A stretch of DNA of 64,000 nt, taken from Maricurvus nonylphenolicus (GTDB taxonomy: Bacteria > Pseudomonadota > Gammaproteobacteria > Pseudomonadales > Cellvibrionaceae). The position numbers were made by a program, and so were the translations under genes. Of this stretch, positions 18,220-25,599 are shown in pieces. The notes beneath the pieces were generated by a model, which had not been told where the DNA came from, made no database searches, and saw only the letters and a list, made by a program, of their open reading frames with translations. Each line of letters begins with the position of its first letter. Position 1 is the first letter of the stretch. The DNA is taken from NCBI RefSeq assembly GCF_042854845.1, contig NZ_AP031498.1, positions 4,774,001 to 4,838,000 on the forward strand, given 5' to 3'.

Positions 18220-19047
18220 ATGAATATCACCAACAAAACCATCATCGTTACCGGTGGTGCCTCAGGTATTGGTCGCGAACTGACCATTGAAGCGATGCGT
18301 CGCGGCGCATCCGTGGCCATCGCCGACCTCAACATTGAAGGCGTGCTCGCCACCAAGGAGCTCGCCGAAGCTGTTGCAACAGCAGGTGCGACCTGTTCCG
18401 CCCACCAACTCGATGTTAGTAACCTGGAGCAATGGCAATCTTTTCGTGATGCAGTCTTGACAGAATATGGCCATATAGACGGCATCATTAACAATGCCGG
18501 AATTACCTTTGCCGGCACGGCTGAAGCAACCGACTACCGCCAATACGAAAAAGTTATGTCCATTAACTTTATGGGCATGGTTTATGGCAGCAAAGAACTA
18601 TTACCGCACTTACACCAAAGACCAGAAGCGTTTATTGCCAATGTGTCCAGTGTTTGCGGTTTGTTCGCCATGAAAAAGCAATCTGCTTACTGTGCGTCCA
18701 AATTTGCTATTCGCGGCTTTACTGAATCCCTGGCACAAGAATTAATAGGCTCGCCTATTCTGGTGTCCTCTATTCATCCAGGTCATATCGGTACCGACAT
18801 TGTCATCAATGCACGCAACTCCGGAAACATGGCCGGTGACTTACCATCAGAAGCAGAGCAAGAAGCTATCGCCAAGTACTTTAAAGACTATGGTTTGTCG
18901 CCAGCCAAAGCCGCAGAAATTATTTTAGACGGACTGAAAAATAATCAACGCAAGATTCTGGTCGGCAAAGATGCCATACGTGGTGACCGTCTCAGCAGAT
19001 TAATGCCTCAAACCTACGCCAACAAAATTAACAAACTGGTCCCGTAA
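18220..19047 (+). CDS. SDR oxidoreductase
   Basis: A 275-residue short-chain dehydrogenase. TGGASGIG is at 11-18, VAIADLN supplies the acidic residue favouring NAD, NNAG is present, and the catalytic pair is Ser in NVSSVCG and Tyr/Lys in YCASK. The ending is extended relative to the 250-residue core (GKDAIRGDRLSRLMPQTYANK). It lies 36 bp after the flavin monooxygenase gene and is probably co-transcribed. It likely oxidises an alcohol to a ketone or aldehyde for this pathway. Confidence 0.88.
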   Translation: MNITNKTIIVTGGASGIGRELTIEAMRRGASVAIADLNIEGVLATKELAEAVATAGATCSAHQLDVSNLEQWQSFRDAVLTEYGHIDGIINNAGITFAGTAEATDYRQYEKVMSINFMGMVYGSKELLPHLHQRPEAFIANVSSVCGLFAMKKQSAYCASKFAIRGFTESLAQELIGSPILVSSIHPGHIGTDIVINARNSGNMAGDLPSEAEQEAIAKYFKDYGLSPAKAAEIILDGLKNNQRKILVGKDAIRGDRLSRLMPQTYANKINKLVP

Positions 19048-19092
19048 ATTCGGTAATACAGATAGCCATACATACCAAGAGAGATAAATACA

Positions 19093-19866
19093 ATGAATGA
19101 TTTATTTTCAGTTAAAGGCAAGGTTGCCGTAGTTACCGGTGGATCCCGTGGTATCGGTGCCATGATTGCGCGCGGTTTTGTTGCCAACGGCGTAAAAACC
19201 TATATCACCGCCCGTAAAGTCGAAGAGTTGCAGGCAACTGCCGAGGCGCTATCCGAGTTTGGCGAGTGCATTGCCATTGCATCTGATTTATCGACTCTGG
19301 AAGGCATCAAAGCCTTTGTTGCTGAACTTAAAGAAAAAGAATCCAAACTGCACATTCTGGTCAATAATGCAGGCGCAACCTGGGGCGAGCATATTGATGA
19401 ATTCCCGGAATCAGGCTGGGACAAGGTTATGGACCTGAATGCCAAATCGCCGTTCTTCCTGATCCAGCAATGTTTACCGCTTATGCGTGAAGCTGGCACG
19501 CCTGAAGATCCTTCTCGCGTGATAAACATCTCATCGATCAATGCATATGCCAATCCAGGCATGGACAATTACTCTTACTCTGCAAGTAAAGCGGCCATTG
19601 CACACTTAACCCGTCACTTGGCAGCTGATTTGGTGGGCGACAATATCAATGTCAATGGCATTGCCCCTGGTCTATTTCCCAGCAAGATGACCGCCTTCAT
19701 CATTAATGAGCACGAAGAAGCCTCCACCGCAAACATTCCCCGCGGACGTGTCGGCAACGCTTCTGATGCAGCGGGCACGGCTATTTATCTATGCGCCAAA
19801 GCGTCGGCGTGGGTTACTGGCCACACTGTCATCCTCGATGGCGGGGTCGTGGCTAACGCAGGTTAA
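19093..19866 (+). CDS. SDR oxidoreductase
   Basis: A 257-residue classical SDR. TGGSRGIG lies at 15-22, with ITARK following the second strand (Arg suggests NADP preference). NNAGATWG, Ser in NISSINAY, and YSASK are the remaining motifs. It ends with TGHTVILDGGVVANAG, as in 3-oxoacyl-ACP reductase-like or gluconate dehydrogenase-like SDRs. It stands 45 bp after the previous SDR gene in the same run. The different cofactor signature from its neighbour suggests opposite redox roles, which is inference. Confidence 0.87.
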   Translation: MNDLFSVKGKVAVVTGGSRGIGAMIARGFVANGVKTYITARKVEELQATAEALSEFGECIAIASDLSTLEGIKAFVAELKEKESKLHILVNNAGATWGEHIDEFPESGWDKVMDLNAKSPFFLIQQCLPLMREAGTPEDPSRVINISSINAYANPGMDNYSYSASKAAIAHLTRHLAADLVGDNINVNGIAPGLFPSKMTAFIINEHEEASTANIPRGRVGNASDAAGTAIYLCAKASAWVTGHTVILDGGVVANAG

Positions 19867-19922
19867 CTGTTAATACAAAAACAACGATTGATAACTAAAT
19901 TTTCCAAGCACGAGGTGACATT

Positions 19923-21728
19923 ATGCCTGCTCCATTACTGAACGATCGCGATATCGAATTCTTGCTCTATGAGCTGTTCGATGTCGAGTCAATGACTAGC
20001 CGCCCACGCTATGCCGATCACAGCCGTGAAACGTTTGACGCCTCATTGCAAACGGCCAAAACCGTAGCTGAAAAAGTTTTCCTGCCGTTCCGTCAAAAAG
20101 CCGATAACAATCAGCCAACGTTTGATGGCAAAAAAGTGCACATGATCCCTGAGATCAAACCAGCCATTGACGCCGTAATTGAAGCGGGCCTGGCCTGCTC
20201 TTCTGCGGACTATGACCGCGGTGGTATGCAACTGCCTGCGATTGTATCCAGTGCCGCCGGTGCTTACTTGAGCGCCGCCGGTGGTGTTGCGCTGGGTTAT
20301 ACCGGTTTGACCAACGCCAACGCCAACCTGATCGAAGCCCACGGTACCCCAGAGCAAATTGAAAAGTGGGTACTGCCCATGCGTGAAGGCCGCTTTGCCG
20401 GCACCATGGCGATGACAGAACCCTCTGCCGGTTCTGGCCTAGCTGATCTCACTACCACCGCCGTTAAAGACGACGACGGTAATTACCGTATTACCGGTAA
20501 CAAAATCTTTATCTCCGGTGGTGACCACGAGCTGAACGAAAATATCGTTCACCTGGTACTGGCACGCGTAAAAGGCGCACCGAAAGGCGTGAAAGGTATT
20601 TCACTGTTTATCGTGCCCAAGTTCCTGGTCAGCGAAGACGGCTCTCTGGGCGAGCGCAACGAAGTTGCTCTGGCTGGCCTGTTCCACAAAATGGGTGGTC
20701 GTGCACAAACCTCTACCGCGCTGAACTTCGGTGAACAAGACGGCGCTATCGGTTATCTGGTCGGTGAAGAAAACAAAGGCCTGGCTTACATGTTCCATAT
20801 GATGAACGAAGCCCGTGTGATGGTAGGTTCTGCCGCAGCCTTTACCGCAACTGCCGGTTATCAGTACTCACTGGACTATGCCAAAGAGCGTCCGCAAGGT
20901 CGCCTGCTGTCAGAAAAAGATCCTAACTCTCCACCGGTTAACATTATTGAGCACCCGGATGTACGCCGTATGCTGCTGACGCAAAAAGCCTACGCCGAAG
21001 GTGCCTTTGCCCTGTGTATGTACGGCAGCCAATTGACCGATGATGAACATACCGCAGAAACCGAAGAAGCGCGTAAAGCTGCGCATACCCTGCTGGACTT
21101 CTTAACGCCGATTATTAAATCCTGGCCTTCCGAGTATGGCCCGAAAGCCAACTACCTGGCGATTCAGGTGTTGGGCGGTCACGGTTATATCAATGAACAC
21201 CCCGTGGAAATGTTCTACCGTGATAACCGTTTGAATCCTATTCACGAAGGCACCACTGGTGTGCAATCCCACGACCTTCTGGGCCGTAAAGTACCGATGA
21301 ATAACTTCGCCGGTTACAACGCCTGTATCCGTGAAATGGAAAAAACCATTGAGATTGCCAAGCAGTCTTCAGAGCTGAGTGGTTACGCCTCTGAGCTGGC
21401 CGATGCCATCGGTACCCTGAAGAAAACCACCGATACTGTATTGGCTGCTACCCAGTCGATGAATATTGATGCGGCCTTCTCCAACTCTGTGAAATATCTG
21501 GATATGTTTGGCCATGTGGTCATCGCCTGGATGTGGTTGAAGCAAGGGATTGTGGCTGACAACGCGCTGGAAAATCAGCCTCATGAAGCCGACGTTCAGT
21601 TCTATAAAGGTAAACTACAAGCCCTGCAGTATTTCTTCCGTATTGAACTGCCGGAGATTTATCACTGGTCGAAGATTATTTCCGAGCTGGATACCACCAA
21701 CTACGATATGCAAGCGGAGTGGTTCTAA
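19923..21728 (+). CDS. Acyl-CoA dehydrogenase with C-terminal extension
   Basis: A 601-residue FAD enzyme of the long acyl-CoA dehydrogenase class with extra N- and C-terminal domains (about 600 residues against 380 for the core). The FAD-binding MTEPSAGSGLADL is at 164-176. The catalytic base is probably Glu442 in NPIHEGTTGVQSHDLLGR. It introduces the trans-2 double bond in acyl-CoA. It is followed after 2 bp by the MaoC gene, so they are tightly coupled. Codon use is strongly biased (CTG, CGT, GGT), suggesting high expression. Confidence 0.92.
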   Translation: MPAPLLNDRDIEFLLYELFDVESMTSRPRYADHSRETFDASLQTAKTVAEKVFLPFRQKADNNQPTFDGKKVHMIPEIKPAIDAVIEAGLACSSADYDRGGMQLPAIVSSAAGAYLSAAGGVALGYTGLTNANANLIEAHGTPEQIEKWVLPMREGRFAGTMAMTEPSAGSGLADLTTTAVKDDDGNYRITGNKIFISGGDHELNENIVHLVLARVKGAPKGVKGISLFIVPKFLVSEDGSLGERNEVALAGLFHKMGGRAQTSTALNFGEQDGAIGYLVGEENKGLAYMFHMMNEARVMVGSAAAFTATAGYQYSLDYAKERPQGRLLSEKDPNSPPVNIIEHPDVRRMLLTQKAYAEGAFALCMYGSQLTDDEHTAETEEARKAAHTLLDFLTPIIKSWPSEYGPKANYLAIQVLGGHGYINEHPVEMFYRDNRLNPIHEGTTGVQSHDLLGRKVPMNNFAGYNACIREMEKTIEIAKQSSELSGYASELADAIGTLKKTTDTVLAATQSMNIDAAFSNSVKYLDMFGHVVIAWMWLKQGIVADNALENQPHEADVQFYKGKLQALQYFFRIELPEIYHWSKIISELDTTNYDMQAEWF

Positions 21729-21730
21729 TT

Positions 21731-22189
21731 ATGAAAATTGTAAAACGCGACGACGTCGCCAACAGTATCGGCGAACAACTGGAAACCACCGATTGGTTTA
21801 CCGTAACCCAGGAACAAATTAATCAGTTTGCCGACTGCACCCTGGATCATCAATTTATTCACGTTGATCCAGAAAAAGCCAAAGAAACACCGTTTGGCTC
21901 CACCATTGCCCATGGCTTTTTAAGCTTGTCCATGCTGTCACATTTCGCTGAAACCTTCAGCGTGATTGTTGACGGTTGTTATATGGGCGTTAACTACGGT
22001 TTCGACAAGGTGCGTTTCATTGCACCGGTAAAAGTTGATAGCCGTATCCGCTGCCACGCCAAATTGATTGCTGCTGTCGAGAAAAACCCTGGCCAGTTTA
22101 TGCTGACCACCGAGGTGGAGATCGAAATTGAAGGCGGTGATAAACCTGCGTTGAAAGCTGAGTGGATCAGCATGCAGATGGTTAAGTAA
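21731..22189 (+). CDS. MaoC-family (R)-specific enoyl-CoA hydratase
   Basis: A 152-residue hot-dog-fold hydratase. The start is the ATG at 21731, two bases after the dehydrogenase stop; an in-frame GTG at 21719 would overlap that gene. The catalytic dyad is Asp39 and His44 in DCTLDHQFIHVDPEKA, followed by PFGSTIAHGFLSLSMLS. It hydrates trans-2-enoyl-CoA to (R)-3-hydroxyacyl-CoA. This stereochemistry fits the following HSD17B4-like SDR, which in the eukaryotic multifunctional enzyme is fused to a MaoC domain. Confidence 0.9.
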   Translation: MKIVKRDDVANSIGEQLETTDWFTVTQEQINQFADCTLDHQFIHVDPEKAKETPFGSTIAHGFLSLSMLSHFAETFSVIVDGCYMGVNYGFDKVRFIAPVKVDSRIRCHAKLIAAVEKNPGQFMLTTEVEIEIEGGDKPALKAEWISMQMVK

Positions 22190-22220
22190 CTCTACTATTC
22201 ACGTAAATGCGAGAAACATT

Positions 22221-23138
22221 ATGACTATTTCATTTGAAGGCCAGGTGGCCATCGTAACTGGCGCAGGTAACGGCCTGGGTCGCGCTCACGCACTGGAACT
22301 CGCCAAACGCGGCGCTAAAGTTGTTATTAATGACCTGGGTGGTGCACGCGACGGTAGCGGCGCTTCTTCAGAAGCCGCTCAGGAAGTGGTTCGTCTGATT
22401 GAAGAAGCTGGCGGTGAAGCTTTTGCTCACGGCGCCAACGTTGCCAAGTTCGATGAAGTGCAAGACATGGTGCAACAAACCATGGAGAAGTGGGGCCGTG
22501 TTGATATTCTGATTAACAATGCCGGTATCCTGCGCGACAAATCTTTCGCCAAAATGGACCTGGCTGACTTCCAGCTGGTGATGGACGTACACCTGATGGG
22601 TTCCGTGAACTGTACCAAAGCAGTATGGGACATCATGCGTGAGCAGAACTACGGTCGTATTGTAATGACGACCTCTTCCAGCGGTATGTACGGTAACTTC
22701 GGCCAGTCCAACTACGGTGCAGCCAAAATGGCGGTACTGGGCTTTATGAACACGCTGGTACTGGAAGGGGCGAAAAACGATATTCGCGTTAACGCCCTGT
22801 CTCCGACAGCAGGCACCCGCATGACCGAAGATCTGATTCCACCAGAAATCTACGAGCTGATGACCGCCGAATCGGTAACCGCCGGTGCATTAACTCTGTG
22901 CCACAAAGATGCACCTAACCGCTTTATCCTGTGCGCCGGTGCCGGTGGTTACGCCAGCACTCGACTGTTCGAAACCGACGGCATCTTCCTGCCAGAAGCA
23001 CAACAAAGTGCCGATGAAGTGAAAGCCAACTGGGATGCGATCTGTGATCTTAGCAATCAGGCCGATCTGAAAAATGGCGGTGAGCAGACCGAGAAGTTCC
23101 TGACTAAAGCCATGACCTACATTCAGTCGCAGAAGTAA
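22221..23138 (+). CDS. HSD17B4-like SDR, (R)-3-hydroxyacyl-CoA dehydrogenase
   Basis: A 305-residue SDR closely resembling the N-terminal dehydrogenase domain of peroxisomal multifunctional enzyme type 2. Features are TGAGNGLGRAHALELAKRGA, VVINDLGGARDGSG with its typical insert, NNAGILRDKSFAKM, and YGAAK as the catalytic pair. It would oxidise the (R)-3-hydroxyacyl-CoA made by the MaoC hydratase 32 bp upstream, giving 3-ketoacyl-CoA. A terminator follows the gene. Confidence 0.9.
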   Translation: MTISFEGQVAIVTGAGNGLGRAHALELAKRGAKVVINDLGGARDGSGASSEAAQEVVRLIEEAGGEAFAHGANVAKFDEVQDMVQQTMEKWGRVDILINNAGILRDKSFAKMDLADFQLVMDVHLMGSVNCTKAVWDIMREQNYGRIVMTTSSSGMYGNFGQSNYGAAKMAVLGFMNTLVLEGAKNDIRVNALSPTAGTRMTEDLIPPEIYELMTAESVTAGALTLCHKDAPNRFILCAGAGGYASTRLFETDGIFLPEAQQSADEVKANWDAICDLSNQADLKNGGEQTEKFLTKAMTYIQSQK

Positions 23139-23159
23139 TTTTCCATTTTCGCTTGTGAC

Positions 23160-23222
23160 GCCCGGCTACTACCTTGTCTCTCTCCAGCCTGTAATCGCTG
23201 CTTGGTAGTCGGGCCTTTTTTA
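23160..23222 (+). terminator. Stem-loop with T-run after HSD17B4-like SDR
   Basis: GCCCG and ACTACC (separated by a 3-base bulge) pair with GGTAGT-CGGGC across a long loop, followed by CTTTTTTA. It would end or attenuate the operon before the thiolase gene at 23264. Confidence 0.65.
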
Positions 23223-23263
23223 TTCAACGCGTGAAAGCGCAATTTTGCCCTTAAGGATTTCCT

Positions 23264-24445
23264 ATGAAAGAAGCAGTTATTGTTTCGGCGGCTCGTACCC
23301 CAATCGGTAAAGCCTACCGTGGTGCCTTCAACAACCTCGAAGCACCTTCCCTGTCATCTGTTGCCGTTAAAGCCGCTGTAGAACGTGCTGGTGTAGATCC
23401 CGCCGAAATCGACGACTGTATTTTCGGTGCATCCATCCAGCAGGGCACACAGTTTGCCAACCTGGGGCGTCAAGTGGCCCTGGCTTCCGGTCTGCCTGCC
23501 AGTGTTTCCGGTATGACTATCGATCGTCAGTGCTCTTCCGGCCTGATGACCATCGCGACTGGCGCCAAACAAATTATGGTAGACGGTGCGCCGATTCTGG
23601 TTGCCGGCGGCTGTGAATCTATCAGCCTGGTGCAGAACGAACATATGAACGTTCACCGCGTGGCTGACCCTCTAGCCCTGGCCAACTCACCTAACATCCA
23701 TATGCCAATGCTGGACACCGCCGAGGTGGTTGCCAAGCGTTACAACATTTCCCGTGAAGCTCAGGACGAATACTCCCTGGTATCCCAGCAACGTACTGCG
23801 GCTGCACAGGAAGCTGGCAAGTTTGACGATGAAATCGTTCCAGTAACTGCCAACAAGCTGGTGATGAATAAAGAAACCGGCGAGACCAGCGAAGAGCAAG
23901 TCACTCTGACCAAAGACGAAGGCAACCGTCCATCGACTACGCTGGAAGGTTTGGCAGGTTTGAATGCTGTGCGCGAAGGGGGTTGCATTACCGGTGGTAA
24001 CGCTTCTCAGCTGTCCGACGGCGCTGCTGCTGTTGTGATGATGGACAGCAAACTGGCCGAGCAACGTAACCTGGAGCCACTGGGTGTGTACCGCGGTATG
24101 GCTGTTGCCGGTTGTGAACCTGATGAAATGGGTATTGGCCCTGTTTTCGCCATCCCCAAACTGCTGCAGCGTACCGGCCTGAAAATTGATGATATCGGTT
24201 TGTGGGAGCTGAACGAAGCTTTTGCTTGTCAGGCAATTTACTGCCGTGACCAACTGGGTATCGATCCAGAGAAATACAACGTGAATGGTGGTGCGATTTC
24301 CATTGGCCATCCATACGGCATGAGTGGTGCCCGTATGGTGATGCACGCCCTGTTTGAAGCAAAACGTCGCGGCGAAAAATACGTGGTGATTACCATGTGC
24401 GTCGGTGGCGGTATGGGTGCTGCCGGATTGTTTGAAGTTCTGTAA
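23264..24445 (+). CDS. Thiolase, acetyl-CoA acyltransferase
   Basis: A 393-residue thiolase. Nucleophile Cys90 lies in TIDRQCSSGLMT, His349 in GGAISIGHPYGMSGAR, and the second Cys379 in CVGGGMGAAGLFEVL. NEAF is present before the His motif. It cleaves 3-ketoacyl-CoA with CoA, completing the beta-oxidation set encoded just upstream (dehydrogenase, hydratase, SDR). A stem-loop separates it from the SDR gene and it may have its own promoter. Codon use is biased in the same way as the preceding genes. Confidence 0.93.
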   Translation: MKEAVIVSAARTPIGKAYRGAFNNLEAPSLSSVAVKAAVERAGVDPAEIDDCIFGASIQQGTQFANLGRQVALASGLPASVSGMTIDRQCSSGLMTIATGAKQIMVDGAPILVAGGCESISLVQNEHMNVHRVADPLALANSPNIHMPMLDTAEVVAKRYNISREAQDEYSLVSQQRTAAAQEAGKFDDEIVPVTANKLVMNKETGETSEEQVTLTKDEGNRPSTTLEGLAGLNAVREGGCITGGNASQLSDGAAAVVMMDSKLAEQRNLEPLGVYRGMAVAGCEPDEMGIGPVFAIPKLLQRTGLKIDDIGLWELNEAFACQAIYCRDQLGIDPEKYNVNGGAISIGHPYGMSGARMVMHALFEAKRRGEKYVVITMCVGGGMGAAGLFEVL

Positions 24446-24463
24446 TTAACTCAACAATCGATT

Positions 24464-24490
24464 GCCGCCCTGTTGTGGGTACAGGGCGGC
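24464..24490. terminator. Stem-loop between thiolase and convergent LysR gene
   Basis: A perfect 10-bp stem, GCCGCCCTGT with ACAGGGCGGC, and a 7-base loop. TTATT follows on the plus strand and the T-run is weak, so termination efficiency is uncertain. It serves convergent genes. Confidence 0.65.
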
Positions 24491-24527
24491 TTATTCACTA
24501 TTGCAATAACCATTTTTAGAACAGCAC

Positions 24528-25448
24528 CTAGTATGGCTGAGGGATATTTATCATCTCTCTTAAGAATGGTAATAAACTCTTGGCCAAAGGATTTACGGCT
24601 CGCGTTTTCGAATAGGCCAGGCATAAATTACGATTGGCAAGAGGCAATCCCACGTTCATGACATTGAACTGGTTGGATAATTCAACCAGCGCACTCGGTG
24701 TTGTTACGGTGGGGAAATAGGCATCGGTTTTTCGCAACAATGAAAAGATCAGGTTAATATCATCTGTTACATAGGTTGCCTTTAGCGGCGGCAGAGAGAG
24801 CTTTTCATTGAGAGCAGCCATATCCTGGTGCATCCAATCGGTACTGGCCGGCAAAATAGCCGGATACTTCATAACCTCAATTTCTGGAATGCCCTCTTGG
24901 TGTTCAACAGGGTGCCCTTTGCGCGTAAGGTAGGCAAATTGTAACTCGGTGATATTCTCTACCACTATATCGGGCCAGTGGCTCATATAATAAGTTGTAC
25001 TAAGCACCACATCGACTTCGCCCGTTGCCAAACGAGGCACCACCTCTTGTGGCCGTCCCACCGAGGTAACGATATCAATCTCTAAATGCTCTGCAGCAAA
25101 ATCTGCGATTGAAGGCGCCGCCAGGGTAAGATATACGCCTGGAGCAATCCCTATGCGCAATTTCTTGCGCGCATTTTCTGTACCCGAGCGAAAGTCTTTA
25201 CTTAATGCATCCAAATCATTAATCAAAATCCGCGCTCGATTAACAAACTTCTCACCCTCTTCCGTTAACACCATACCGCGCGGCAAGCGCTGAAATATTT
25301 GTATACCAAGCTCTTCCTCCACCTCGGCAATACTGCGGGTTAACGCCGGTTGCGAGATCGACAATGCCTTGGCGGCCGCCGTGATCGAATGGGCCTGGGC
25401 TATACTTACGACGTATCTAAGTTTGCGAAAATCCAATCTTTCTGCCAT
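24528..25448 (-). CDS. LysR-family transcriptional regulator
   Basis: A 306-residue LysR-type protein. The helix-turn-helix is at residues 6-65 (FRKLRYVVSIAQAHSITAAAK, LSISQPALTRSIAEVE, FQRLPRGMVLTEEG). A periplasmic-binding-like effector domain follows. It is divergent from the TonB receptor at 25.6 kb, with a conserved 62-bp element in the 151-bp gap. Control of that receptor, and of the receptor at 39.8 kb that carries the same element, is a reasonable inference. Confidence 0.9.
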   Translation of the reverse strand: MAERLDFRKLRYVVSIAQAHSITAAAKALSISQPALTRSIAEVEEELGIQIFQRLPRGMVLTEEGEKFVNRARILINDLDALSKDFRSGTENARKKLRIGIAPGVYLTLAAPSIADFAAEHLEIDIVTSVGRPQEVVPRLATGEVDVVLSTTYYMSHWPDIVVENITELQFAYLTRKGHPVEHQEGIPEIEVMKYPAILPASTDWMHQDMAALNEKLSLPPLKATYVTDDINLIFSLLRKTDAYFPTVTTPSALVELSNQFNVMNVGLPLANRNLCLAYSKTRAVNPLAKSLLPFLREMINIPQPY

Positions 25449-25472
25449 AACTTGAACTCATATCTCACCCCT

Positions 25473-25534
25473 AAAAGGTATTAGACATTATGGCACAGCT
25501 TCTCCACCATGGATATTCATAATAATGATTTGAA
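25473..25534 (+). promoter_or_regulatory. Conserved 62-bp receptor promoter element, copy A
   Basis: About 55 of 62 positions match 39672-39733, which lies at a similar distance before another TonB receptor. ATTATG (25487-25492) and CATAAT (25518-25523) form an inverted repeat with 25 bases between them, and both arms are unchanged in the other copy. It lies between the LysR gene and the receptor it faces. Confidence 0.7.
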
Positions 25535-25599
25535 ACCTAACTTAACCAGGATATGACGCCTGGTCTTTTCTAAATCGGAGAAGAAGAGAGTAAGCACAC

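Noticed and set aside
23687..24346. 219-codon open frame on the minus strand
   Set aside because: It lies fully antisense to the thiolase, whose catalytic motifs are all intact; composition is His/Gln/Thr-rich as typical of shadow frames in biased genes.
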